Assembly: GCA_963663135.2 (NCBI GenBank)
Contig: CAXXRM010000004.1
Span: 1-64,000 of the forward strand
Direction: 5' to 3'
Origin: Io17-Chloro-G2 sp963663135
GTDB lineage: Bacteria > Chloroflexota > Dehalococcoidia > Lucifugimonadales > UBA3495
Length of the DNA stretch: 64,000 nt
The notes beneath the pieces are model-generated. The model ran no database searches and had not been told where the DNA came from. It worked only from the letters and a program-made list of their open reading frames with translations. This document shows positions 34,692-42,840 of this stretch, one piece after another. Within the stretch, counting starts at the first letter, position 1. Every line of letters begins with the position of its first letter. The translations under genes were made by a program, and so were the position numbers.

Positions 34692-35273
34692 TCAGCCGGT
34701 CCACGACTCGACGCGGTCCAGGAAATTTTGGAGAAGGGGTTTGCCCACCGGGGTCATGATGGACTCCGGATGAAATTGCACTCCCTCCACCGGGTACTCT
34801 TTGTGGCGCAAACCCATGATGAGGCCATTGTCGGTCCAGGCGGTGATTTCCAAACAGTCGGGCAATCCCTCCCGGTACACCACCAACGAGTGGTAGCGGA
34901 TGCCGTCGAAAGGGTCGGGGAGGCCGGCCAGCACGCCCTGGCCCGTGTGGTGGATGGTGGATGTCTTACCGTGGCGTATCTCGCCGGCCCGGTCCACTGT
35001 GCCGCCATAGACCTGACCCATACACTGATGGCCAAGGCAAACACCCAGGACCGGCATCCGGGGACCAAAATGGCGGATGACGTCGTTGGAAATTCCGGCC
35101 TCCGCCGGCGTGCAGGGCCCCGGAGAAACGACGATTCCCTGGGGAGCCATCGCCTCGATTTCTTCCAGAGTTATCTTGTCGTTCCGGACCGGGACCACCT
35201 CGGCGCCCGACTCGGCCAGGTATTGGTAGAGGTTGTAGGTAAAGCTATCGTAGTTGTCGATGAGTAACAGCAT
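34692..35273 (-). CDS. trpG: Anthranilate synthase glutamine amidotransferase component
   Basis: A 193-residue class-I glutamine amidotransferase. L-L-I-D-N-Y-D-S-F-T-Y-N-L at the N-terminus, V-S-P-G-P-C-T-P, G-V-C-L-G-H-Q with the nucleophile Cys, and V-Q-F-H-P-E-S with catalytic His/Glu. It delivers ammonia to TrpE (may also serve PabB). The ATG at 35271-35273 overlaps the stop of the upstream VOC gene (TGATG), so the two are translationally coupled; the GTG one codon earlier is less likely. Confidence 0.94.
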   Translation of the reverse strand: MLLLIDNYDSFTYNLYQYLAESGAEVVPVRNDKITLEEIEAMAPQGIVVSPGPCTPAEAGISNDVIRHFGPRMPVLGVCLGHQCMGQVYGGTVDRAGEIRHGKTSTIHHTGQGVLAGLPDPFDGIRYHSLVVYREGLPDCLEITAWTDNGLIMGLRHKEYPVEGVQFHPESIMTPVGKPLLQNFLDRVESWTG

Positions 35274-35713
35274 CACAGAACCTCAATAAACTCCAACCAG
35301 TTGCCGTCGGGGTCCTGGGAGTAACAGACTTTCCGGTTCACGTTGCCATCTTCATCGGTAAGCGCGGTTGGGGGGTTGACGTAGGTGAGGCCCCGCTGGG
35401 AGGTTTCCTGGTAGAACCGGTCCATATCTTCAACGAAAAATGCCAGGTGGCTGGCTCCCAGGTCGTTGATTTTGATCGCCGACCTACCGCTGGGCGGGGA
35501 GATGTACTGGATCAACTCCAACTGGTGGCCCTCATCTTTGTTCAGGAACGCGCCTTTGACGTGGGCGTTGGGGAATCCCAATATCTGGTTGATGGTGTCA
35601 CCCTCGCGTTCGATCCGGGTGGCGACCCTCATCCCCAAGACTTCGGAATAGAACGCGACCGATCTTTCCAGGTCCTCAACGACAAATCCGGTGTGATAAA
35701 ACGACTTCAGCAT
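35273..35713 (-). CDS. VOC (glyoxalase-fold) protein embedded in the trp operon
   Basis: A 146-residue vicinal-oxygen-chelate protein. F-Y-H-T-G-F-V-V-E-D-L-E-R-S-V-A-F-Y supplies the first metal His and helix, G-H-Q-L-E-L-I-Q-Y the first Glu, H-L-A-F-F-V-E-D-M the second His, and D-P-D-G-N-W-L-E-F-I-E the final Glu. So the metal site appears complete. It lies 3 bp after trpE and overlaps trpG, an unusual place for such a gene. It could be a lyase, isomerase or dioxygenase-like enzyme; a direct role in tryptophan metabolism is only an inference from position. Confidence 0.88.
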   Translation of the reverse strand: MLKSFYHTGFVVEDLERSVAFYSEVLGMRVATRIEREGDTINQILGFPNAHVKGAFLNKDEGHQLELIQYISPPSGRSAIKINDLGASHLAFFVEDMDRFYQETSQRGLTYVNPPTALTDEDGNVNRKVCYSQDPDGNWLEFIEVL

Positions 35714-35716
35714 AAT

Positions 35717-37174
35717 TCACTCCTTGCCTTCCGCCAGGTCAATCGCCCTCAGCAGGGCCCCGGCTTTATGCCTGGTCTCCTGGTATTCATCCTCGGCGTT
35801 GCTGTCGGCGACAATTCCGCCGCCGGCCTGCACGTACATGACCCCGTCTTTGTAGATACCGGTGCGCAGCACCAGGGCGGTGTCCATGTTGCCGGAATAG
35901 CTGAAATAGCCCACCGCGCCTCCGTAAGCGCCTCGTTTTTCCCCTTCTATCTCGGCGATAATCTCCATGGCCCTGATTTTGGGCGCGCCCGAAACGGTCC
36001 CCGCCGGAAAGCAGGAACGCAGCGCGTCATATGGGGTAAGGTCGGGCCGCATGCGCCCCTCTATGTGGGAAACCAGGTGCATGACGTGGGAGAAGCGCTC
36101 GACGTCCATCAGCTGGGTGACCGACACTGTCCCGGGGATGCTTACCTTGCCAATGTCGTTGCGCCCCAGGTCCACCAGCATTATGTGCTCCGCACGCTGC
36201 TTTTCGCTGGTTTTGAGTTCCTCCTCCAGCGCGGCGTCTTCCTCGGGAGTCTGGCCGCGGGGGCGAGTGCCGGCGATGGGGTGAGTAGCGGCGATTCCGT
36301 CCTCAACCATGACGACGGTTTCGATTGCGGCGCCGATAATCTGGAAATCGTCGAGCTGCAAATAGTACATGTAAGGTGATGGGTTGATGCTGCGCAAGCT
36401 CCGGTACACCTGGAAGGGGTGGGCATCGGTGCGGCGGGAGAAACGTTGGGAGTTGACGACCTGTATCACGTCCCCGGAGTAGATGTACTCGATGCACTTG
36501 TCGATTGCATCCTCATACCCTTCCCGGTTGAAGTTGGAAACCACCTCTCCCGAGTCTTTCGACCCGCGGGCGTTAAACGACTGCAATTCGGCGGGCAATT
36601 CCAGCGGCTTGGACAGCCGGTCGACCATTTCATCTATCTTTGCGGTGGCTGCCTTGTAGGCAGCCTCAATGTCGCCGTTCAGGTGGGCGTGGCTGACCAC
36701 TTTGATGTCATGTCTCAAGTGATCGAACACCAACATGGTGTCGCCGAAGGTGAACACGGATTCGGGCAATCCCTGCGGATCGGCCGGCATAACCGGAACC
36801 CTGGGCTCGAAGTAACTGACGGAATCGTAGGACAGGTACCCCACCGCACCGCCGTGGAACCGGGGCAGGCCGTCCACTGGTATGAGCTTGAATTTGCTCA
36901 TCTCTTCCTGGACCGGGGTCAAGGGGTCAACCTGGCCTTCGGGCTGGCCGGGGCCGGTCTTGATGACCCGGTAGGGGTCGGTCCCGATGAAGCTGTAACG
37001 CCCGATGCGTTCCCCTCCGGCCACACTTTCCAGCAGGTAGGAGTAAGGCGGCCGGGCCACCTTCAAGTAGGCGGACACCGGGGTTTCCAGGTCGGCGTTG
37101 ATCGAGCGGTACACCGGGACCAGGTTTCCCCGGCCGGCCATTGCCTTTACTTGTTCCAACGTTGGTTGGTACAT
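35717..37174 (-). CDS. trpE: Anthranilate synthase component I
   Basis: A 485-residue enzyme converting chorismate to anthranilate. The N-terminal Y-S-Y-L-L-E-S with G-R-Y-S-F-I-G is the tryptophan feedback site. The chorismate-binding core shows I-A-G-T-R-P-R-G-Q-T, E-H-I-M-L-V-D-L-G-R-N-D-I-G, F-P-A-G-T-V-S-G-A-P-K and V-Q-A-G-G-G-I-V-A-D-S. Start ATG 37172-37174 with GGAGA 6 nt upstream; the frame extends 38 codons further but into the T-box leader. First gene of the unit, controlled by the T-box terminator. Confidence 0.96.
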   Translation of the reverse strand: MYQPTLEQVKAMAGRGNLVPVYRSINADLETPVSAYLKVARPPYSYLLESVAGGERIGRYSFIGTDPYRVIKTGPGQPEGQVDPLTPVQEEMSKFKLIPVDGLPRFHGGAVGYLSYDSVSYFEPRVPVMPADPQGLPESVFTFGDTMLVFDHLRHDIKVVSHAHLNGDIEAAYKAATAKIDEMVDRLSKPLELPAELQSFNARGSKDSGEVVSNFNREGYEDAIDKCIEYIYSGDVIQVVNSQRFSRRTDAHPFQVYRSLRSINPSPYMYYLQLDDFQIIGAAIETVVMVEDGIAATHPIAGTRPRGQTPEEDAALEEELKTSEKQRAEHIMLVDLGRNDIGKVSIPGTVSVTQLMDVERFSHVMHLVSHIEGRMRPDLTPYDALRSCFPAGTVSGAPKIRAMEIIAEIEGEKRGAYGGAVGYFSYSGNMDTALVLRTGIYKDGVMYVQAGGGIVADSNAEDEYQETRHKAGALLRAIDLAEGKE

Positions 37175-37240
37175 AGGTGTTCTCCAGAGATGCGTCGCCG
37201 GGGCCGGTCTGGGGCCCTGGCTGTCCCAAGGCGCCGGTCC

Positions 37241-37574
37241 AAAACAAAAAGCCCCATCCACAAGGGACGGGGCTTTCCGTGTTGCCACCCTATTTTTCAG
37301 CCCGGCTCCCGAGATGTAGACGGAGTGTGCTGATTTCTCAACCGGCGGAGGAGTCCTGGTCTACTTGACCCCTGTGCCGCGAGCCTTTAACGGCGCTCAA
37401 CCGTCGCGGCCTAGCACGACCGTCTTTCAATGGGGTACGGTTGTGATCGGCCTGCGGCTCCGGGGTCCATTGGAGCTTCTGCGCTTGGCGCCGGCTCTCA
37501 CCTAACCCGGCTCTCTGTGCCTCGCTGGAAGCCTACTACTCCCCTTCACAGCCTTTAGATATTCAGTTTTAGTA
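37241..37574 (-). promoter_or_regulatory. T-box riboswitch (tryptophan-specific) ahead of trpE
   Basis: Reverse-strand leader with canonical T-box parts. Near the 5' end are GGGGAGTAGTAGGC and CAGAGAGCCGGG...GGTGAGAGCCGG (stem I). A TGG at 37469-37467 followed by ACC is the probable specifier codon, fitting tryptophan. The T-box sequence AGGGTGGCAACACGG (37291-37277) comes just before a strong terminator, AAGCCCCGTCC...GGATGGGGCTT (37275-37249), followed by TTTTTG. Uncharged tRNA-Trp would stabilise the antiterminator and allow trpE transcription. Confidence 0.92.
37249..37275 (-). terminator. T-box leader terminator
   Basis: Stem of 10-11 bp with one G-T wobble, short loop, then a T-run on the reverse strand. 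It is the conditional intrinsic terminator of the tryptophan T-box, ending 75 nt before the trpE start. Confidence 0.9.
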
Positions 37575-37580
37575 TCTCCA

Positions 37581-37610
37581 AGTATATGTATGCCCTACCG
37601 TTGGTGTCAA
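37581..37610 (-). promoter_or_regulatory. Promoter of the trp operon
   Basis: Reverse-strand TTGACA (37610-37605), an 18-bp spacer and TATACT (37586-37581). Start of transcription would be near 37574, the 5' end of the T-box leader. Confidence 0.75.
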
Positions 37611-38077
37611 TTTTTTCGTTGAAGGAGGGCGACAGAATAGCGCTTGATACGTTAAGCATCCATTTGTGTTGCCACACTCAGCATGAAGGACCAGCGCCAA
37701 GTGGAGTCACCGGCGGCTGACCTCATGGCGGCGTTTGGCGCGCCGGGATGGTCCGCATTTTGTAACGTGTACGAAACAGTGTTGGTGTAAGCTATTTTAA
37801 TGTCGAAGGGTCGTTGTCGAAGGGTCGTTCCGCCCGGCTAAATCCCCCCGGTTGCGGTTGTCGGCAAGAGTGGCGATACGGTGCAGCTTACCGTGTACCT
37901 GTTAGGGGGCTACTGGAAAAAACATCAAACTGACCGGCTGGATCGAGCCTCGGTTTCCATATTGCGGTGACCGTGCTTGTAGCTCTATACTTTCGATTAG
38001 AGTAGCGTGGCGGTTACTGAGGCTCCCTTCGAATCCAAAAATAACGGTGAGTTTAGCGCCTAGCTGGAAGGATAGAG
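37611..38077 (+). promoter_or_regulatory. Upstream region of glutamine synthetase with candidate promoter and 14-bp tandem duplication
   Basis: No gene is seen in these 467 bp. TGTCGAAGGGTCGT is duplicated head-to-tail at 37801-37814 and 37815-37828. A candidate promoter, TTGCGG (37962-37967), 18 bp, TATACT (37986-37991), lies about 90 bp before the ATG. No recognisable GlnR, NtcA or PII-type site was found by eye. Confidence 0.4.
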
Positions 38078-39097
38078 ATGGAGTATTACAAAGCTGAATA
38101 CATTTGGATTGACGGGTCGGAACCGGTATCCAAGCTCCGCTCCAAGGGCAAAGTAGTCGAGAAGGGAGAAGAGCCGCCTATCTGGGGTTACGACGGCTCC
38201 AGCACGAACCAAGCCACCGGCGATAACTCCGACTGCGTGTTGAAGCCGGTTTTCACCTGCAGTGACCCGATTCGGGGGGGCGACAACAAGTTGGTAATGT
38301 GTGAGGTGTTGCTGACGGACATGACCCCTCACCCGTCTAACACCAGGGCGGCGTGCGCCGCCGCAGCGGAGAAGTTCGCCGATTTCGATACTTGGTTCGG
38401 TATCGAACAGGAATACACTCTCTTCGATGGCATCAAGCCCTTGGGTTGGCCGGACAACGGGTTCCCTGCCCCCCAGGGCGGGTACTACTGCGGAGTAGGA
38501 TCGGACGAGGTCCATGGCCGCCCGCTGGTAGAGGCCCACTTGGACGCCTGTCTCCGGGCGGGGCTATCGATAGGCGGGATCAATGGCGAGGTGATGCCCG
38601 CCCAGTGGGAGTTCCAGGTCGGGCCGGTTAATGCTCCTGAAATCGGCGATCAGCTATGGCTCGCCCGATGGCTGCTGTACCGCCTGGGAGAGGATATTTT
38701 TATTGGGGACAAGAGGGGCGTGAGCGCCAAGCTGGACCCCAAACCCGTCCAGGGTGATTGGAACGGTGCCGGCGCACATACCAACTTCTCGACCAAGCAG
38801 ATGCGCGAGGCTTACGATCCCTGCGTGGCGGCTGCCGAGGCGCTTGGGGCAAACCACGATGAGCACATCGTCGACTATGGGCATCGGATCGAGGAGCGTT
38901 TGACCGGTCTCCACGAGACCTGCTCCTACAGGGAGTTCAGGTACGGGGTGTCGGACCGGGGGGCGTCCGTTCGTATCCCATGGCAGGTTTACCGGGACGG
39001 CAAGGGGTACATCGAGGACAGGCGACCCAATGCCAATTGTGACCCTTACAAAGTAACCAGGCTCATTTTGAACACCGTGTGCGGAGCGGCTTCATAG
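38078..39097 (+). CDS. Glutamine synthetase, type II (eukaryote-like GSII)
   Basis: A 339-residue enzyme forming glutamine from glutamate, ammonia and ATP. W-G-Y-D-G-S-S-T-N-Q-A at the N-terminus is the GSII beta-grasp signature; G-I-E-Q-E-Y, I-N-G-E-V-M-P-A-Q-W-E-F-Q-V-G-P, G-A-G-A-H-T-N-F-S-T-K-Q-M-R, D-R-G-A-S-V-R-I-P and E-D-R-R-P-N-A-N-C-D-P-Y are the metal, ATP and glutamate sites. Length of about 340 (not 450-470) confirms GSII, uncommon in bacteria and decameric. A family-M element follows 210 bp downstream. No adenylylation loop of the GSI type. The GGAAGGA before ATG fits. Confidence 0.94.
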   Translation: MEYYKAEYIWIDGSEPVSKLRSKGKVVEKGEEPPIWGYDGSSTNQATGDNSDCVLKPVFTCSDPIRGGDNKLVMCEVLLTDMTPHPSNTRAACAAAAEKFADFDTWFGIEQEYTLFDGIKPLGWPDNGFPAPQGGYYCGVGSDEVHGRPLVEAHLDACLRAGLSIGGINGEVMPAQWEFQVGPVNAPEIGDQLWLARWLLYRLGEDIFIGDKRGVSAKLDPKPVQGDWNGAGAHTNFSTKQMREAYDPCVAAAEALGANHDEHIVDYGHRIEERLTGLHETCSYREFRYGVSDRGASVRIPWQVYRDGKGYIEDRRPNANCDPYKVTRLILNTVCGAAS

Positions 39098-39306
39098 CCT
39101 AGCAACGCAAGGGATCAGCCCTCCAGGACATCTGGCAACGACCACTGGACTACCGGCCGATGCAGCGCCACCGGCCGGTAGCGCGAATCCCCTAACGCGG
39201 ACTACCTCAAGCGTCGTTGCCTAGCGACGGCGGCTCTCCACATTGCTTCGACGCTTGCTATTGGTTTCACCCACTCAGGGTCTTTCAGTTGTCATTAAAA
39301 CCCCCC

Positions 39307-39472
39307 GTCATTCTCGCCGCAGCGGGAATCCAGAGCCCCTTGTGTCGTTCAACCACGTGCGGATGCTCGGGAATGGCGAGGGTGAGGCGGTCGTCCACCC
39401 GGCGTGTCTCCGTTGCCACAGACGTATTGGAGCATACAAAGTGCTCTGGATTCCCGCTGCGGCGAGAATGAC
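39307..39472. repeat. 166-bp MITE-like element, copy 2 (family M)
   Basis: Inverted arms at 39307-39338 and 39441-39472, the second with one G-to-T change (GTGCTCTGG). Interior words TGTCGTTCAACCACG, CCACCCGG and CTCCGTTGCC match the trp-operon copy. Exactly the same length as copy 1 although the interiors of copies 1 and 2 differ, so the arms define the family. Confidence 0.8.
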
Positions 39473-39627
39473 GGGCGACGATTGAAAGGCGCCTGCCTGG
39501 GCACGCCGGCGTTAGACAGGGATTGGGGCCGATGCTATTATGAACTCTCTCCGCACACCCGCGTTTTCGGGCGCGTGTATATTTTTGACCGCGGCCTTGG
39601 GTCAGTGGTTCACGGATGAAGCGATAG

Positions 39628-40515
39628 GTGAAGATTAAAGATATTCTGGCGTCTGCCAGAACCATTTCCTTCGAGTTCTTCCCGCCGAAGAACGCCGAAG
39701 GAATACCGGCGGTTTTCAGAGCGGTGGACCGGTTGACAGCCTTTCAACCCGATTTCGTTTCGGTGACGTATGGAGCCGGCGGGACCACCAGGGGGTTTAC
39801 CGAGGAGATTACCAGGGGTCTCAAGGAGCGCTACGACACAGAGGTGATGGCCCACCTGACCTGCGTTGGGCAGACCAGGGCGGAATTGAACCAGGTGTTG
39901 GAGCGGTTGGACGATGCGGGCATCGAAAACATCATCGCGCTGCGCGGCGACCCTCCCCGGGGTGAGACCGCGTTCGTGCCGGTGGACGATGGTTTTCAAC
40001 ACGCTTCGGACCTGGTGCAGCATATTCGAGAGAATTTCGAGTTCGGAGTTGCGGCCGCCTGCTATCCCGAGGGGCACCTGGAGTCAGGGGGCCTGGAAAG
40101 CGACCTGCAGCACACCCGCTTCAAGGTGAATCAGGGTGTGGATTTCCTGATCACCCAGCTTTTTTACGACAACAGCGATTTTTTTGATTTCAGAGAACGG
40201 GCCCAAAAAGCAGGGGTGGACATCCCGATTATTCCGGGCATCCTGCCCATCCTGAGCGCCCCCCAGATCCGCCGGTTTACCTCGTTGTGCGGGGCCAAGC
40301 TGCCTCCAGATTTGGACCGTAAACTGGAGGCTTTTGCGGACGACGATACCGCAGCCAGGGAGTTGGGCATCGAGTATGCAACCCGGCAGGTCGAAGAGTT
40401 GTGGGACAATGACGTTGCGGGCGTACACTTCTACGTTCTGAATCGAAGCTACTCGGTTTCCAAGATACTGCAGAACCTGGGACTTCCCGGGCACGAGGCC
40501 GCCGCCGGGAATTAG
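39628..40515 (+). CDS. metF: Methylenetetrahydrofolate reductase
   Basis: A 295-residue TIM-barrel flavoprotein that makes 5-methyl-THF for methionine synthesis. I-S-F-E-F-F-P-P-K at the N-terminus, V-T-Y-G-A-G-G-T-T-R, H-L-T-C-V-G-Q-T, A-L-R-G-D-P-P, C-Y-P-E-G-H, D-F-L-I-T-Q-L-F-Y-D-N and I-I-P-G-I-L-P-I are the standard FAD and folate blocks. GTG start at 39628. Monocistronic or leading acpS-nnrD, 150 bp away. Confidence 0.95.
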   Translation: MKIKDILASARTISFEFFPPKNAEGIPAVFRAVDRLTAFQPDFVSVTYGAGGTTRGFTEEITRGLKERYDTEVMAHLTCVGQTRAELNQVLERLDDAGIENIIALRGDPPRGETAFVPVDDGFQHASDLVQHIRENFEFGVAAACYPEGHLESGGLESDLQHTRFKVNQGVDFLITQLFYDNSDFFDFRERAQKAGVDIPIIPGILPILSAPQIRRFTSLCGAKLPPDLDRKLEAFADDDTAARELGIEYATRQVEELWDNDVAGVHFYVLNRSYSVSKILQNLGLPGHEAAAGN

Positions 40516-40665
40516 CAAAACCGGTTCAATCCCGCAGAATTCCCAGCCCGCGGAGTTCCTAGCCCAGGAAATTCCTAGCTGATATAGAGGCGGCGACCGA
40601 CCGGGCCAAGCCGGGTGCCGGGCGATAGTGATTCGAGAGGCCATACCGCTGCCGGTCTGCCGTTA

Positions 40666-41049
40666 ATGCTTACGACGGGTGTAGACATCATAGAAATCTC
40701 CCGGGTCCGCCAAGTGTTGGAACGCTATGGCCAACGCTTTTTGAACCGGGTGTTCACTCCGGGCGAGATTGAGTATTGCCGGGGCCGTGCGCCCAACCTG
40801 GCGGCCCGTTTTGCCGCCAAGGAAGCCGCAATGAAGGCCCTCGGCACCGGCTATCGGGGCGTTAGCTGGAAGGACGTGGAAGTTGTCCGGGCGCAGAGCG
40901 GGGCTCCCAGCATCCAGCTTCACGGACGGGCCGAAAGCCGGGCCAAACGCCTAGGCCTCCAGGAAATGGCCTTGAGCCTGTCCCACTCCCGCGAATATGC
41001 CGTGGCCTCCGTGGTAGCCCAAAATGAACCTCCGCCCTCCACGTCATGA
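40666..41049 (+). CDS. acpS: Holo-[acyl-carrier-protein] synthase
   Basis: A 127-residue phosphopantetheinyl transferase. T-G-V-D-I-I-E-I-S-R-V carries the first Mg2+ Asp and A-A-R-F-A-A-K-E-A-A-M-K-A-L-G-T-G the second acidic residue and CoA-binding Lys; S-L-S-H-S-R-E-Y-A-V is the C-terminal block. It transfers 4'-phosphopantetheine to ACP. The ATG at 40666 is chosen because it places the standard start of the domain at residue 3. The last bases overlap nnrD by 4 bp (ATGA). Confidence 0.92.
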   Translation: MLTTGVDIIEISRVRQVLERYGQRFLNRVFTPGEIEYCRGRAPNLAARFAAKEAAMKALGTGYRGVSWKDVEVVRAQSGAPSIQLHGRAESRAKRLGLQEMALSLSHSREYAVASVVAQNEPPPSTS

Positions 41050-42629
41050 AAATTGTGACCGCTTCCCAGATGGTTGCCCTGGAGCAGGCTGCGGTTAGCC
41101 GCGGCGTCAGCAATGACGCCATGATGGAAAAAGCCGGATTGGCTGTCGCCCAAGCGGCTCGGAAGCAACTTGGCGGGGTTGCCGGCGTCAAGGTGGCGGT
41201 GCTGGTTGGCCCGGGAAACAACGGCGGGGACGGCCTGGTCACGGCCAGGCACCTCCGGCGGTGGGGCGCCGAGGTTGCCTCTTGGATGCTCACCGTCCGG
41301 CCGGACGTGGACCCGAAGCTGGACGCGGCGCGCCTCTACGGGGTCCGTTTGTTGTTCCCAGCGGCAATCTCCGGGGACTCGGACCCGTCGCTTTCCGATC
41401 TGGATGCCTGGTTAGCCGGCTGCCGGCTGGCGGTCGACGCGGTCTTGGGCACCGGCAGGGCGCGGCCCCTGGACGGTTTGCTGGAACGGGCGTCAGGACT
41501 TTTGTCCGCTCATCGCTCCAGGGGCCGCCTGGCGGTCTTGGCCCTGGACATGCCCTCGGGTCTTGACGCCGACACCGGTGAGGTAGACCCGGCATGCTAT
41601 CCCGCAGACTTGACGGTGTCGTTGGGGTTTCCCAAGGTGGGCCTGGTGACCATGCCCGGAGCCGCCCAGGCGGGACGCCTGGAAGTGGCGGGCATCGGGC
41701 TGCCGCCGGGGCTGGAAGAAGAGGTTGAATCCGAGCTAGGTCTGGACCTGGAATTGCTTACCCGCGAGTGGGTGGCCCAGCGGCTGCCGCCTCGCCCCGC
41801 TGATGCCCACAAAGGCGCATTTGGACACGCTCTTGTGGTAGCGGGGTCTCGCAACTATGTAGGAGCTGCTTCCCTGGCGTCCCAGGCTGCGGTCAGGGTG
41901 GGCGCCGGGGTGGTCACGTTGGCATCGCCCCACAGCGTTTACCCGATTGCCGCCGGTAAGGTAACTGAAGCCATCCACCTGCCCCTTCCAGAAGATGAGG
42001 AGGGGCGGATCCACCTTGACGCCGCCAAGATCATCGGAGATTCCGCAGCCCGTTATACGGCGGTGTTGGCCGGCTGCGGGCTGGGGTGGTCCGGCGCCAC
42101 CGCGGGGTTCGTGGACGAGCTTTTGCTGGGCGACCCGGTCCGCGGAATCCCGCTGATTGTCGACGCCGACGGCTTGAACAACCTGTCCCAAGCGCCCGAC
42201 TGGTGGCAGCGTTTCGGGTCGCCCGCAGTGCTGACTCCCCATCCCGGGGAAATGGCGACCTTGACCGGACAGACGATTTCCGAAGTTCAATCCGACCGGC
42301 TTGCCCAAGTGCGGGAATGGTCTTCCCGTTGGGGAGTGACCGTGACGCTCAAAGGGGCTTATACCCTGGTTGGCGAACCAGGGGGGCCGGTAAAGGTGTC
42401 GCCCTTTGCCAATCCGGGCTTGGCGTCCGGGGGCACCGGAGACGTGCTTTCCGGGATAATAGTGGGGTTGATGGCCCAGGGAATGGCCCCCGGCGAGGCG
42501 GCGGCGTGTGGAGTGTACCTCCACGGACTTGCCGGTGAGGCGGCGGTGCAGCGGAAAGGGAATGCAGGGACCACCGCCACTGACCTGCTCGATCTGTTGC
42601 CGGAGACCATAGCACAAGTCAAGCTTTAA
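41046..42629 (+). CDS. nnrD: Bifunctional NAD(P)H-hydrate epimerase / ADP-dependent dehydratase
   Basis: A 527-residue fusion that repairs damaged NAD(P)HX. The N-terminal YjeF_N half (about 1-215) has V-G-P-G-N-N-G-G-D-G and M-P-S-G-L-D-A-D-T-G; the C-terminal ribokinase-like half (about 225-525) has K-G-A-F-G-H-A-L-V-V-A-G-S, L-T-P-H-P-G-E-M, K-G-A-Y-T and A-S-G-G-T-G-D-V-L-S-G. Coupled to acpS by an ATGA overlap, a pairing common in many bacteria. A weak hairpin follows the stop. Confidence 0.95.
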   Translation: MKIVTASQMVALEQAAVSRGVSNDAMMEKAGLAVAQAARKQLGGVAGVKVAVLVGPGNNGGDGLVTARHLRRWGAEVASWMLTVRPDVDPKLDAARLYGVRLLFPAAISGDSDPSLSDLDAWLAGCRLAVDAVLGTGRARPLDGLLERASGLLSAHRSRGRLAVLALDMPSGLDADTGEVDPACYPADLTVSLGFPKVGLVTMPGAAQAGRLEVAGIGLPPGLEEEVESELGLDLELLTREWVAQRLPPRPADAHKGAFGHALVVAGSRNYVGAASLASQAAVRVGAGVVTLASPHSVYPIAAGKVTEAIHLPLPEDEEGRIHLDAAKIIGDSAARYTAVLAGCGLGWSGATAGFVDELLLGDPVRGIPLIVDADGLNNLSQAPDWWQRFGSPAVLTPHPGEMATLTGQTISEVQSDRLAQVREWSSRWGVTVTLKGAYTLVGEPGGPVKVSPFANPGLASGGTGDVLSGIIVGLMAQGMAPGEAAACGVYLHGLAGEAAVQRKGNAGTTATDLLDLLPETIAQVKL

Positions 42630-42631
42630 CC

Positions 42632-42663
42632 CCCGGTTCACCGGCCGGCGCAACCGGGATTTT
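42632..42663 (+). terminator. Weak intrinsic terminator after nnrD
   Basis: CCCGGTT (42632-42638) and AACCGGG (42652-42658), with an inner GCCGGC helping, followed by ATTTTCG. It begins just after the nnrD stop. Confidence 0.45.
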
Positions 42664-42840
42664 CGCGTTTTAGCCACGATTTTGCCCTTTGCCCAAACCC
42701 ACCTTATGTTATACTGGGCTCGAGTAACTTAGAATAAACATTATCTTTTTTCAAAGGGGGAAGCAGACGGATAGTAGCTGCTCCAGTCCCGTTTTTGGGA
42801 GACAGAGCCCGAACTGTTGGGACTATTTTGGAACAACGCC

